A stretch of DNA of 64,000 nucleotides from Brachyspira hampsonii (GCF_002214805.1 NZ_CP019914.1:2542001-2606000); one strand, 5' to 3'. Counted from the first letter of the stretch, positions 56,605 through 64,000 are shown. Notes: generated from the sequence alone by a model not told the origin. Numbers and translations are program-made.

Positions 56605-57210
56605 ATGTTAATAGAAAATGATTTAAAAATATTATCTCCTTCTGAAGCCGATGAAATCATCAATAGTACAGACAATATAGTAATATTAGATGTAAGAACG
56701 GAAATGGAACATAATTATGAAGGTATGATTGAAGATTCTGTTTCTATGGATTTCCTTAAGCCAAGAGTGTTTAAAAGAGAAATATCTAAATTAGATAAAG
56801 AAACACCATATTTATTATATTGCTCGGTTGGTAAATTAAGTATGAAAGCAGCTGAATATATGAAAGAAGAGGGCTTCAAAAATCTTTATATATTAGAAGG
56901 AGGATTAAAAGCTTGGAGTAAACATTTTGGAGATAATAATAGGGTTTCTAAATTTGATAGAGAAGAAGCTGTAGAAAGAAGAAAAAGACTTATTATCAGA
57001 TTAAACAGAATTGAAGGTCAAATTAAAGGAATGAAAAAAATGCTTGCTAAAGGTGAATATTGCGGAGATATACTTAATCAGTCTTTAGCTGTTAAGGCTG
57101 CTATGGGAAGTGTTAATCAGGAAATTATGGAAGTATTTTTGAATACATGTATGATTTCGCCTAAAGAAAAAGATGATTTCTTTAGATATATGAGAAAACT
57201 CATAAAGTAA
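56605..57210 (+). CDS. Rhodanese-CsoR/CstR fusion protein (persulfide-sensing regulator candidate)
   Basis: A 201-residue fusion. Residues about 8-108 are a rhodanese (VILDVRTEMEHNYEG, active-site Cys73 in YCSVGKLS). Residues about 118-201 are a CsoR-family repressor (RLNRIEGQIKGMKKML). The CsoR domain has Cys153 and Cys182 but Phe (178) at the copper-ligand His position, so it should sense persulfides or thiols, as CstR does, rather than copper. The rhodanese part could deliver sulfane sulfur to the sensor cysteines. It lies just after the CoADR-rhodanese gene and a palindromic site, so it probably regulates both. Separate CstR and rhodanese proteins are usual; the fusion is unusual. Confidence 0.88.
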   Translation: MLIENDLKILSPSEADEIINSTDNIVILDVRTEMEHNYEGMIEDSVSMDFLKPRVFKREISKLDKETPYLLYCSVGKLSMKAAEYMKEEGFKNLYILEGGLKAWSKHFGDNNRVSKFDREEAVERRKRLIIRLNRIEGQIKGMKKMLAKGEYCGDILNQSLAVKAAMGSVNQEIMEVFLNTCMISPKEKDDFFRYMRKLIK

Positions 57211-57219
57211 TTGTTTTTT

Positions 57220-57246
57220 AAGCAAGGGATTAATCCCTTGCTTTTT
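57220..57246 (+). terminator. Intrinsic terminator after the rhodanese-CstR gene
   Basis: AAGCAAGGGAT (57220-57230) pairs exactly with ATCCCTTGCTT (57233-57243), loop TA, followed by a T run on the plus strand. On the minus strand it is followed by A, so it does not end the convergent pyr transcript. Confidence 0.9.
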
Positions 57247-57260
57247 ATTTATTTTTTTAT

Positions 57261-58616
57261 TTATTTACCCCAAGAATCCGGATTTTTATTCCATTCCAAA
57301 GCCTTAGATAATTCTTCTTCTGTTATATATTTTTCATCTTTAGCTATTTCCATAAGAGATGAGAAATTAGAAAGAGATGAAAATTTAATGCCGGCTTCTT
57401 CAAAGTTTTTATATGCTTTTTCAAATTCATAAGAGAATATCGCTATAATTTCAAGCCCTATAGCCCCTTCAGCTTTAGCTGCTTCAAATGCTTTTATAGA
57501 ACTTCCGCCTGTAGAAATCAAATCTTCTATCAATATTAATTTTTTGCCGTTACATTCAGCACCTTCTATCTGTTTTCCTCTGCCATATTCCTTTTTTTCA
57601 GCTCTTATATAGCATAAAGGCTTGTTAAGTTCGTAAGCGATGAAAGAAGCCCATGGTATTCCTGCTGTGGCAGTACCAGCTATAACATCGAATTCTTTAT
57701 CTTTTAAAATATTTACAAAAGCATCAACTATAATCTTTCTTTCTTTAGGAAATCCTATTACATATCTATTATCACAGTATATAGGGCTTTTTATTCCTGA
57801 TACAAATGTAAAAGGCTCTTTAACATTAAGTTTAACTGCTTTAGTATTTAGTAAAGCACTAGCTATTAATTTAGATTTTGCTTTTTTATTGTTCTCCATA
57901 CCTTCAGCAATTTCTTCAACTATCATTTTGCAGGCTTTAACCCTGTCTTCATTTCTTGTAATAGGTCTTCCAACAACAAGATAATCACAGCCGTTTTCAA
58001 TAGCTTCTTTAGGAGTCATAACTCTTTCCTGATCATCAGTACTTGCCCATTTAGGTCTCACTCCCGGACAAATTGTTCTGAAATTCTCCCCGCATTCTCT
58101 TTTTATTACAGCAGCTTCTTTAGGAGAACATACCACTCCGTCAAGTCCTGATTCTTTTCCTAATTTAGCCCAATTAACAGCTAAATCTGTAAGTGCCAAA
58201 TTAGAGCTGAACATATTTTTTACATCATTTTCAGAAAGACTTGTAAGTATTGTTACTCCTATTATTAAATTGTCCTTATTAAGTTTTTTTATCTCCTGCA
58301 CAGTTTTTTCCATCATTTTTTTACCGCCGCTAGTATGTACATTAAACATAAATACATTTTGTTTAGCAGCAAATAATGAAGCCATAGCGGTTGTATTTGG
58401 TATATCATGGAATTTTAAATCTAAAAATACTTTTTTGTTTTTGCTGGCCAAATATTCTATTATTTCTCCTTTTGTGTACAAAAAGAGTTCTAGACCTACT
58501 TTATAAAATACAGCCTCGTCTCCAAGCTCATCTATAAGTTTGGTCGCCTCTCCCATAGAATTAAAATCTAATGCTATAATTAATCTTTCTTTTGGATTTT
58601 CACTTAATTTTGTCAT
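57261..58616 (-). CDS. pyrFE: Fused orotidine-5'-phosphate decarboxylase / orotate phosphoribosyltransferase (PyrF-PyrE)
   Basis: A 451-residue bifunctional enzyme for the last two steps to UMP. The N-terminal half (to about 225) is OMP decarboxylase of the PyrF-2 kind: IIALDFNSMGEATKL, the Asp-Lys-Asp site FLDLKFHDIPNT, and VGRPITRNEDRV. The C-terminal half (about 240-451) is orotate phosphoribosyltransferase, with AGTATAGIPWASF, YIRAEKKEYGRGKQIEG and the PRPP motif LILIEDLISTGGSSI. The order is F then E, opposite to the animal UMP synthase (E then F). ATG at 58616 follows AAAGGATA. Third gene of the pyrK-pyrD-pyrFE operon. Confidence 0.95.
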   Translation of the reverse strand: MTKLSENPKERLIIALDFNSMGEATKLIDELGDEAVFYKVGLELFLYTKGEIIEYLASKNKKVFLDLKFHDIPNTTAMASLFAAKQNVFMFNVHTSGGKKMMEKTVQEIKKLNKDNLIIGVTILTSLSENDVKNMFSSNLALTDLAVNWAKLGKESGLDGVVCSPKEAAVIKRECGENFRTICPGVRPKWASTDDQERVMTPKEAIENGCDYLVVGRPITRNEDRVKACKMIVEEIAEGMENNKKAKSKLIASALLNTKAVKLNVKEPFTFVSGIKSPIYCDNRYVIGFPKERKIIVDAFVNILKDKEFDVIAGTATAGIPWASFIAYELNKPLCYIRAEKKEYGRGKQIEGAECNGKKLILIEDLISTGGSSIKAFEAAKAEGAIGLEIIAIFSYEFEKAYKNFEEAGIKFSSLSNFSSLMEIAKDEKYITEEELSKALEWNKNPDSWGK

Positions 58617-58650
58617 AATTTATCCTTTTATAGTTTTTATATATTAAATT

Positions 58651-58683
58651 ATTTCAAATAAGAATCGACTTTTTATTTGAAAT
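58651..58683 (-). repeat. Inverted repeat in the pyrD-pyrFE gap
   Basis: ATTTCAAATAA (58651-58661) and TTATTTGAAAT (58673-58683) are exact inverse complements around an 11-base loop. On the minus strand the hairpin falls just after the pyrD stop and 35 bases before the pyrFE start. No T run follows directly, so it may protect or process the message rather than terminate it. Confidence 0.65.
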
Positions 58684-58690
58684 ATAAAAG

Positions 58691-59602
58691 TTATAAATGT
58701 GCAGCTCCTATTATATCTTTTATATTATCTATATTATTTTCTTTAAGGTAATTATCTATTCCATTAATAACTTCTATAGGAAGCACAGGGTTAGAAAATA
58801 TACCTGAACCTATAGAGACCAAAGAAGCACCGGCAAATATAAACTCTAAAGCATCATTATAATTTGTAATGCCTCCCATACCTACAATAGGAATTTTCAC
58901 AGCTTTATACACCTGATAAACCATTCTTACAGCTATAGGTCTTATACAAGCTCCTGATAATCCTCCGAATATATTTCCTAAAAGAGGTTTTCTTGTTTTA
59001 GTATCTATTTTCATTGATAAAAAAGTATTAACAAGCGATACACTGTCAGCACCTGCATTTTCTACACTTTTTGCTATGCTTGCTATATCTGTAACATTAG
59101 GAGATAATTTTACTATAAGAGGTTTTTTGGTGAGAAGTTTTTTTACAGCTTTAGTGGTGGATTCTGCACTTTCACAGCTTGCCCCAAAAGCCATTCCTCC
59201 ATTCTTTACATTTGGGCATGATATATTAAGTTCTACAAAATCTACTCTTTCTATTTCATTTGCTATTTCAGCAACTTTCATGTATTCTTCTATAGAAGCT
59301 CCGTTTATATTTAAAATTATAGGAGTATCATATTTTATATTTTTTACTATATTATTTTTAAAATATTCTATTCCCGGATTTTCAAGCCCTATACAGTTTA
59401 TCATACCAGATGGAGTTTCTGCTATTCTTGTTCCTTTATTACCGTCTTTTTTATTTAATGTTATTCCTTTTAAATTAACTGCTCCAAGTTTATTAACATC
59501 AAAATAATTATTATATTCTTCTCCGAATCCGAAACAGCCTGAAGAGGTTATAACATTATTTTTTAATTCTTTTCCTAAAAAGTTTATATTTAATTTACTC
59601 AT
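58691..59602 (-). CDS. pyrD: Dihydroorotate dehydrogenase B, catalytic subunit
   Basis: A 303-residue class 1B dihydroorotate dehydrogenase, the FMN-binding TIM barrel that oxidises dihydroorotate to orotate. Evidence: the start LNINFLGKELKNNVITSSG, the phosphate loop GIENP-like IGLENPGIEYF, the catalytic Cys in ELNISCPNVKNGG, KLSPNVTDI, and the FMN loop VGMGGITNYNDALEFI. It works with PyrK, whose gene ends 15 bases upstream. The pyrFE gene follows after 74 bases. Confidence 0.96.
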   Translation of the reverse strand: MSKLNINFLGKELKNNVITSSGCFGFGEEYNNYFDVNKLGAVNLKGITLNKKDGNKGTRIAETPSGMINCIGLENPGIEYFKNNIVKNIKYDTPIILNINGASIEEYMKVAEIANEIERVDFVELNISCPNVKNGGMAFGASCESAESTTKAVKKLLTKKPLIVKLSPNVTDIASIAKSVENAGADSVSLVNTFLSMKIDTKTRKPLLGNIFGGLSGACIRPIAVRMVYQVYKAVKIPIVGMGGITNYNDALEFIFAGASLVSIGSGIFSNPVLPIEVINGIDNYLKENNIDNIKDIIGAAHL

Positions 59603-59617
59603 AATAGTATCCGTTAT

Positions 59618-60391
59618 TTAAATATTTAATAATTTAGAATCAAATACAGGTCCGTCATGACAAACTTTTTTTAGTATGTACCCATTTTCTGATTTTTCAT
59701 CTTTTATTTCTATATTGCATCCCAAACATGCATTAACGCCGCAAGCCATTCTCTCTTCAAGAGAAGCATAGCAAAGTACATTATTCTCATTAGCTATATT
59801 TACTATTCCTTTCATCATAACAGTAGGTCCGCATGTATATATAATATCAAAATTTTTTTGTTTTAATAATTCTTTTGTTTTGTCTACTGTATTGCATTTA
59901 TCTCCCACAGAGCCGTCATCTGTTGTGATATATAAGTCAATACTGCTTGTATCAAATCTTGTTATTATTTTTATTGCATTTTCATTAGCTCCGCCCATTA
60001 TTAAAGTTATAGAGTTATTATTTTTTAATAATTTTTCTATTAATAATTTAAATGGAGCTATTCCCATTCCGCCTGCTGCTAATAATATTTTTTTATCTTT
60101 TATTTCGCTGTTAAATCCATTACCCAAAGGTCCTTGAATATTAATAATATCATCTTTTTCTAACTTTGATAAATATTTTGTGCCTTCACCCTTTACTTGA
60201 TAATAAAATTCTAATATATCATTATCAATATAATGAATACTTATAGGGCGTCTTAAAAATGTACTGCTTTTAAGCATGAAAAATTGACCTTCTTTTGCAT
60301 GTTTAAAGCTTTCTTTAGACTTTACTTTAAGTAAATACTTATCATCTGATATTTGTATATTATCTGTTATAATGCAATCTTCTAAAAACAT
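59618..60391 (-). CDS. pyrK: Dihydroorotate dehydrogenase B, electron transfer subunit
   Basis: A 257-residue iron-sulfur flavoprotein passing electrons from PyrD to NAD+. The FAD-binding site RRPISIHYI is near 45, the NAD site is GNGFNSEIKDKKILLAAGGMGIAPF, and the 2Fe-2S cysteines are in ACGVNACLGCNIE and KVCHDGP at the C-terminus. The ATG at 60391 is preferred because GAAAGG lies just before it; the frame opens at a TTG at 60406. First gene of the pyr operon. A leader with an intrinsic terminator and a tiny ORF lies upstream. Confidence 0.95.
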   Translation of the reverse strand: MFLEDCIITDNIQISDDKYLLKVKSKESFKHAKEGQFFMLKSSTFLRRPISIHYIDNDILEFYYQVKGEGTKYLSKLEKDDIINIQGPLGNGFNSEIKDKKILLAAGGMGIAPFKLLIEKLLKNNNSITLIMGGANENAIKIITRFDTSSIDLYITTDDGSVGDKCNTVDKTKELLKQKNFDIIYTCGPTVMMKGIVNIANENNVLCYASLEERMACGVNACLGCNIEIKDEKSENGYILKKVCHDGPVFDSKLLNI

Positions 60392-60412
60392 TTTTGTACC
60401 TTTCAATTTTTT

Positions 60413-60460
60413 TCTATAAAAAAAGAATACACCTTCTTTTTATAGAAGATTGTATTCTTT
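60413..60460 (-). terminator. Leader terminator (attenuator) of the pyr operon
   Basis: On the minus strand AAAGAATACA (60460-60451) pairs exactly with TGTATTCTTT (60431-60422), with an inner TTCT/AGAA pair, and runs into a T tract. It lies between the likely promoter and pyrK, 22 bases before the pyrK start, so it must be bypassed for the operon to be expressed. There is no minus-strand gene upstream that it could serve. Confidence 0.8.
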
Positions 60461-60466
60461 GAAAAT

Positions 60467-60511
60467 CTATTTTTTAAAAATTATTATGCAAAAAATAATA
60501 ATATCTTTCAT
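60467..60511 (-). CDS. Possible leader peptide of the pyr operon
   Basis: A 14-codon frame, MKDIIIFCIIIFKK, ending at TAG seven bases before the leader hairpin. It is nearly all U-rich codons, as in the pyrBI leader of enterobacteria, where UTP-dependent polymerase pausing couples translation to antitermination. No Shine-Dalgarno precedes it and the predicted start of transcription is almost at its ATG, so translation is doubtful. Confidence 0.3.
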   Translation of the reverse strand: MKDIIIFCIIIFKK

Positions 60512-60519
60512 GAAAATCG

Positions 60520-60547
60520 AATATATCATATATCTGTAAAAATTCAA
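60520..60547 (-). promoter_or_regulatory. Probable promoter of the pyr operon
   Basis: On the minus strand TTGAAT (60547-60542), a 16-base spacer, and TATATT (60525-60520). Transcription would start near 60513, leaving a leader of about 120 bases that contains the attenuator hairpin. Confidence 0.5.
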
Positions 60548-60641
60548 GTACGGCATTAAAATAATTTTATTTTGCTATTGATATTATAAATAAAATTGTT
60601 ATATTAAAAATTATATAAAACAAAGGTTTAAAAGGTGTAAA

Positions 60642-61136
60642 ATGAAAAACTATATTTTAATTTTTTTATTGCTGGTGATAATATCTTGTAATAATACTGC
60701 TACTAATCCTAGTAATAATGACACTTCAAATAATAATAATTCAATAAGTCCTGATGCTCAGGCAGTATTCGGCTTGGTTAATCAAGAAAGAATAAAAGCA
60801 GGACTTACAGAATACAAATTAGATGCCAAATTATGCGAAGCTGCAAACCAAAGAGCTAAAGAAATAGTAGATAAATATGATCATGTAAGACCTGACGGAA
60901 GAGAATGGGATACAGTGCTTGATGAATATGGGTTTAATTCAAAAGCTTATATTAGAGGAGAGAATATAGTTGCTATGAGGGAAAGTGCTTCTTCAGCTAT
61001 GAATGCTTGGATGAACTCTCAAGGACATAAAGACAATATTTTAGCTGATTATTATACAACCATTGGTATTGGGGTTTATGAGTATAATGGAAGTAAGTAT
61101 TGGGTTCAGATCTTTTTGAGTGATTCTTTTATTTAA
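60642..61136 (+). CDS. CAP/SCP-domain lipoprotein
   Basis: A 164-residue exported protein with a CAP (SCP, PR-1) domain. The signal peptide ends in the lipobox ISC (Cys16), followed by an Asn/Ser-rich linker. The CAP motifs are FGLVNQERIKAGL, the His in YDHVRPDG, the Glu in RGENIV, and GHKDNILADYYTTIGIGVY. Bacterial CAP proteins are secreted and often bind sterols, lipids or cell-wall material; the role here is unknown. It is transcribed alone, divergent from pyrK, with a terminator downstream. Confidence 0.92.
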   Translation: MKNYILIFLLLVIISCNNTATNPSNNDTSNNNNSISPDAQAVFGLVNQERIKAGLTEYKLDAKLCEAANQRAKEIVDKYDHVRPDGREWDTVLDEYGFNSKAYIRGENIVAMRESASSAMNAWMNSQGHKDNILADYYTTIGIGVYEYNGSKYWVQIFLSDSFI

Positions 61137-61144
61137 TTAAAAAT

Positions 61145-61187
61145 AAAAAATACTATCTTCTTTATTTATGAGAGAATAGTATTTTTT
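61145..61187. terminator. Bidirectional intrinsic terminator
   Basis: AAAAAATACTAT (61145-61156) and ATAGTATTTTTT (61176-61187) are exact inverse complements. The A tract and T tract allow termination on both strands: the CAP gene (plus) and the ferredoxin-like gene (minus). Confidence 0.85.
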
Positions 61188-61217
61188 ATATTTATTAAAC
61201 TATATTTAAATATATTA

Positions 61218-62030
61218 TTAAATTATATTTCCGTCTATTGAAATTACATATTCTTTAATTATTATATTTTTATTAGCAATTTCAAGAGCCTTCTGCACTA
61301 TCATTTCAACTCCTCCGCAGCAAGGAACTTCCATTCTTACTATAGATATAGATTTTATATTTTTATTTGTAAATATATTAGTTAATTTTTCTATATATTC
61401 ATCTATATATGTATCTAGTTTAGGACAGAACATTAAAAGAGTTTTATTTTTCAAAAATCTTGAATGAAAATTAGGATAAGAAAAAGGCACACAGTCTGCA
61501 GCTATTAATAAATCTGCATTATCTAAATAATTAGCATTAGGGTTCATTAATTTTAATTGTATAGGCCAATTTCTTAATTCAGAACTCATTTGTATATTAT
61601 TATTATTTTCTCCTCTGAATTGATTTCTCATATCTTTTTGCATACTTCCGGGACAACCGCAATGTTTATTTTCTTCCATGTTAGGAACCTCCATATTATT
61701 ATCTTTTAAATAGTTTACAGCTTCATTAAAGAGCTTATCTTCACCATAATCTCTTAAATGTTCAAGATGTGCTTTTATGACATTAACTCCGCCTTTTACA
61801 ATATTTTCCATTACTTTTCTTTCATCATATTCTTCGGCTTCTCTCTCTTCTATTTCCATAGCATTTTCAGGGCAAGCCTTTATACAAGCACCAAGCCCAT
61901 CGCAGAATAAATCGCTTATAAGTCTTGCTTTTCCGTCTATTATCTGTAATGCTCCTTCCGGACAATCAGGTATACATACTCCGCATCCTGTACATTTATC
62001 TTCATCAATTTTTATTATTCTTCTTTTCAT
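61218..62030 (-). CDS. 4Fe-4S ferredoxin-type protein with C-terminal unknown domain
   Basis: A 270-residue cytoplasmic iron-sulfur protein. The N-terminus has two 4Fe-4S motifs: CTGCGVCIPDCP (16-27) and CDGLGACIKACP (about 43-54). Residues about 75-150 hold a CGCPG motif, and the C-terminal part has ADLLIAADCVPFSYPNFH, LLMFCPKLDT and VPCCGGVEMI. Similar proteins occur in many anaerobes, often annotated 4Fe-4S binding protein; the precise reaction is not known. The CCGG and CP sites suggest more metal ligands. AGAGGAT precedes the ATG. The gene is convergent with the CAP lipoprotein gene. Confidence 0.85.
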   Translation of the reverse strand: MKRRIIKIDEDKCTGCGVCIPDCPEGALQIIDGKARLISDLFCDGLGACIKACPENAMEIEEREAEEYDERKVMENIVKGGVNVIKAHLEHLRDYGEDKLFNEAVNYLKDNNMEVPNMEENKHCGCPGSMQKDMRNQFRGENNNNIQMSSELRNWPIQLKLMNPNANYLDNADLLIAADCVPFSYPNFHSRFLKNKTLLMFCPKLDTYIDEYIEKLTNIFTNKNIKSISIVRMEVPCCGGVEMIVQKALEIANKNIIIKEYVISIDGNII

Positions 62031-62265
62031 TTACAATATCCTCTCATTTACAATATGCTCTATTATTTTATGATATCTTTTAGGAGCAATAATAGAATAT
62101 TTATATATAAAATTCTATTGCTAAGGCAACATATTAATTAAAAATCACAGCATAGTTTTTTAATATATTTTAAACATAATGGTTATTATTATCAAAGATT
62201 AGCATATTGATATTATACTAAATATAGGTATAATATTAACAATATTTTATATAAATGGAAACAGT

Positions 62266-63309
62266 ATGTTTTTTGGAGATTTTAAATTTATAATTTTGTA
62301 TGTATTTATTCCTGTACTTATAATTTTATTTATTATGTCAAGGAGAAAAGTACATAAGGTTTTGTCAATATTTACTAAAAACTTGAATTTTCAAAATGAT
62401 AAAAACTATAAAAGAATATCAAATTTAAGAATATTTTCTATTATATTTATGATACTTGCATCTGCCAGCTTAATATTTGCTTTGATGCAGCCTAAATGGG
62501 GAATAATAGAGCAGAAAATAAAAACAGATAATTACATGGTAACTATAGCATTAGATTTATCAAGATCTATGGATGCTGATGATGTATGGCCTTCCAGACT
62601 TGAAAGGGCTAAATTAGAAATAGAAAAATTTATAAAAACAACCGATAATTTATCTGTAGCATTAGTTGGTTTTGCAGGAACAAGTTTTATAGCTTCGCCT
62701 TTTACTCAGGATATGGAAACTTTTACTTATATACTTGATAATTTGACAACTAAATCTGTTACTTTGCAAGGTACTAGAATATCAGATGCTTTAGTTACTG
62801 CTAAAAATACTTTTAATGTAGATGCGGTTAGTAAAAAATCTATTATCTTGATAACTGATGGTGAAGATCATGGCGGTTATTTTGATGACATATTAAAACA
62901 ATTAAATGAGATGAATGTCAGTGTATATACTGTCGGTGTCGGGACTGAAGCAGGTGCTAGCATAAGTACCGATTTAGGAGTAAGAGAAAAATCTGTTATT
63001 TCAAAAAGAGATGATAATACATTAAAGTTAATAGCTGATTCCACTCATGGAAAAAGCTATATTGCAGAAAATGTTTCGCTTGAAAGTATATTTAATGATA
63101 TGAAGCAGAATATGGATAGTGTTTCATCTGTGAGAAATAATAGAAGCTATAAAGAAAGATTTCAAATATTTTTAGCTATTTCTGCAGGTTTGATATTTTT
63201 GGCAAGTATATTCAGTATTTTAACTCAATTAAAGGTGAGAGAAACTATTAAAAAGAAAATAATAAAAGAAAAAATACTCAATAGAAAATCTGAAGTTAGT
63301 AATTATTAA
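62266..63309 (+). CDS. BatB-like von Willebrand factor A protein
   Basis: A 347-residue membrane-anchored VWA protein. Two hydrophobic segments are near the N-terminus (about 7-24 and 55-73) and one near the C-terminus (about 300-322). The VWA domain has a MIDAS site DLSRSMDADD (about 101-110) followed by PSRLERAKLEI, LVGFAGTSF and LQGTRISDAL. The ADD-x-x-PSRL-x-RAK sequence marks BatB of the Bacteroides aerotolerance (Bat) operon. Bat proteins are linked to oxidative-stress survival. A BatC-like TPR gene follows 14 bases later. No MoxR or BatA gene is visible in the window. Confidence 0.85.
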   Translation: MFFGDFKFIILYVFIPVLIILFIMSRRKVHKVLSIFTKNLNFQNDKNYKRISNLRIFSIIFMILASASLIFALMQPKWGIIEQKIKTDNYMVTIALDLSRSMDADDVWPSRLERAKLEIEKFIKTTDNLSVALVGFAGTSFIASPFTQDMETFTYILDNLTTKSVTLQGTRISDALVTAKNTFNVDAVSKKSIILITDGEDHGGYFDDILKQLNEMNVSVYTVGVGTEAGASISTDLGVREKSVISKRDDNTLKLIADSTHGKSYIAENVSLESIFNDMKQNMDSVSSVRNNRSYKERFQIFLAISAGLIFLASIFSILTQLKVRETIKKKIIKEKILNRKSEVSNY

Positions 63310-63323
63310 GAGGAATTATTAAA

Positions 63324-64000
63324 ATGAAAAAATGCAGTTTATTAATTATAATATTTTTATTCAGCTTTATTTCAAATATATATGCTTTTTCATTCAATGA
63401 GTTTACTGCAAAACTTGATGTGGACAGAGCAAACAGACTTATGAAGAAAGGAGATTATGACGGAGCGGTAACTTTATATGAAAAGGCTTTAAGCAAAGTA
63501 CCAAATTCGCCTGAAATATTTTATAATATGGGTACTACTATGTCTTCTATAGGAGATATGAACAGTGCTGTACAATTATTTGATATGGCTAAAAAAAGTT
63601 TTACAGATAATACTAGTAAAGAAATGAAAAGTTCAGTACATTATAATGCAGGACTAACTAGAATTGAAATGAAGGATTATCAGGGTGCCATAAATGAATT
63701 GGTAGAATCTCTTGTGAATACTCCTAATGATAACAATTCCAAAATGGCATTAGAATATGCACAGAAAAAATTAGAAGAACAAAAGCAGAATAACAATACA
63801 GGTCCAAGCTCTCAGCAGAATCAAGATCAGAATCAGGACGGACAAAGCGATAATAATAATAGCGGTTCAGGAAATAATGATCAAAATAATCAAGATAATC
63901 AGAATAATGATAATCAAGGCAATCAAAATAGCGATAATCAAAATAATCAGGACAATCAGAACAACGATAATCAGCAAAATCAAAATAACCAAAATAGCAA
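63324..64000 (+). CDS. BatC-like TPR protein (partial, open at window end)
   Basis: Starts with ATG at 63324, with AGAGGAA about 10 bases upstream, and runs off the window (225 codons seen). Residues 1-21 are a signal peptide (MKKCSLLIIIFLFSFISNIYA). Residues about 30-150 hold TPR repeats (GDYDGAVTLYEKALSKVPNSP, IFYNMGTTMSSIGDMNSAVQLFDMA). From about residue 155 it becomes a low-complexity Gln/Asn/Asp-rich tail (coded from about 63780). The Bat operon context (BatB just before) supports BatC. The tail may be flexible or repeat-expanding. Confidence 0.85.
   Translation, partial: MKKCSLLIIIFLFSFISNIYAFSFNEFTAKLDVDRANRLMKKGDYDGAVTLYEKALSKVPNSPEIFYNMGTTMSSIGDMNSAVQLFDMAKKSFTDNTSKEMKSSVHYNAGLTRIEMKDYQGAINELVESLVNTPNDNNSKMALEYAQKKLEEQKQNNNTGPSSQQNQDQNQDGQSDNNNSGSGNNDQNNQDNQNNDNQGNQNSDNQNNQDNQNNDNQQNQNNQNS

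Noticed and set aside
57211-57432. A 73-codon plus-strand frame starting at a terminator
   Set aside because: It begins inside the terminator of the rhodanese-CstR gene and overlaps the end of pyrFE on the other strand.
1-64000. tRNA, rRNA, CRISPR arrays, insertion sequences or prophage blocks
   Set aside because: No cloverleaf with a TTCGANTC-type T loop, no regularly spaced repeats, no transposase or phage structural gene was seen. The decayed island has no transposase.

Overview
The window reads as chromosomal DNA of a Brachyspira-type spirochaete. It is very AT-rich, genes are dense and lie on both strands, and ribosome sites (AGGAG-like) are followed by T-rich spacers. Many products are secreted proteins or lipoproteins. 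Chemotaxis and flagellar genes sit among anaerobe-type enzymes (a large acyl-CoA dehydratase activase, a 4Fe-4S protein, PyrK/PyrD), and many neighbours resemble Brachyspira proteins. The species cannot be fixed from the sequence alone. No rRNA, tRNA, CRISPR array, insertion sequence or intact prophage was seen.

Layout. 1-2531 (minus): start of a flavodoxin-like gene, an aldo/keto reductase, and the rpsF-ssb-rpsR operon. 2774-5283 (plus): a secreted unknown and gatA. 5365-6946 (minus): a YedE-type sulfur/selenium transporter with a TusA-like partner. 7218-18010 (plus): an exported barrel-like protein, a leucine-rich-repeat lipoprotein, a hypothetical, panD, a 1435-residue activase fusion, an OLD-family ATPase/nuclease and an exported rhodanese. 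18072-24819: a 5'-nucleotidase lipoprotein, a MATE exporter, a chemoreceptor followed by a decayed partial copy of it, and a solitary adenine methyltransferase downstream of guaA. 26386-28650 is a decayed island. It holds three copies of an 83-85 bp repeat with G-rich ends, an outer-membrane-protein pseudogene with two stop codons, and a wrecked PIN-toxin/antitoxin pair. 28651-38490 (plus): murJ, a chemoreceptor with an unusual C-terminal domain, a flgJ-like rod protein, a DUF2752 protein, a short TonB-receptor-like barrel and polA. 38496-45543 (minus): TPR lipoprotein, dprA, topA, amidase, a frameshifted AAA ATPase and a small PD-(D/E)XK-like protein, closely packed. 45700-49089 (minus): addA-like helicase-nuclease. 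49211-53313 (plus): AI-2E-family permease, GT9 glycosyltransferase, FlgT/LPP20-like lipoprotein, queH. 53325-54502 (minus): XRE regulator and two YjfB-like small proteins. 54741-57210 (plus): CoA-disulfide reductase-rhodanese and a rhodanese-CsoR/CstR fusion regulator. 57261-60391 (minus): the pyrK-pyrD-pyrFE operon with a leader terminator. 60642 to the end: CAP-domain lipoprotein, 4Fe-4S protein, BatB-like and BatC-like proteins.

Themes. (1) Sulfane-sulfur handling recurs: YedE with a TusA-like protein that lacks the CPxP motif, an exported rhodanese, CoADR-rhodanese, and a rhodanese fused to a CstR-like sensor. A perfect palindrome overlaps the CoADR -10 box, suggesting a persulfide-responsive regulon. 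(2) Pyrimidine synthesis: pyrK, pyrD and a PyrF-PyrE fusion lie behind a promoter, a tiny ORF and an intrinsic terminator, the layout of an attenuated operon. (3) Defence-like genes: an orphan OLD nuclease, an orphan methyltransferase, and an AAA ATPase/PD-(D/E)XK pair whose ATPase is split at an A6 run. (4) The repeat-bearing decayed island at 26.4-28.6 kb is the least ordinary non-coding region.

Several starts were moved inward from the longest open frame because a Shine-Dalgarno sits just before an internal ATG: 2774, 33357, 49211 and 51508 on plus; 2531, 6946, 53684 and 60391 on minus. All functional calls rest on motif recognition by eye; no database search was run.
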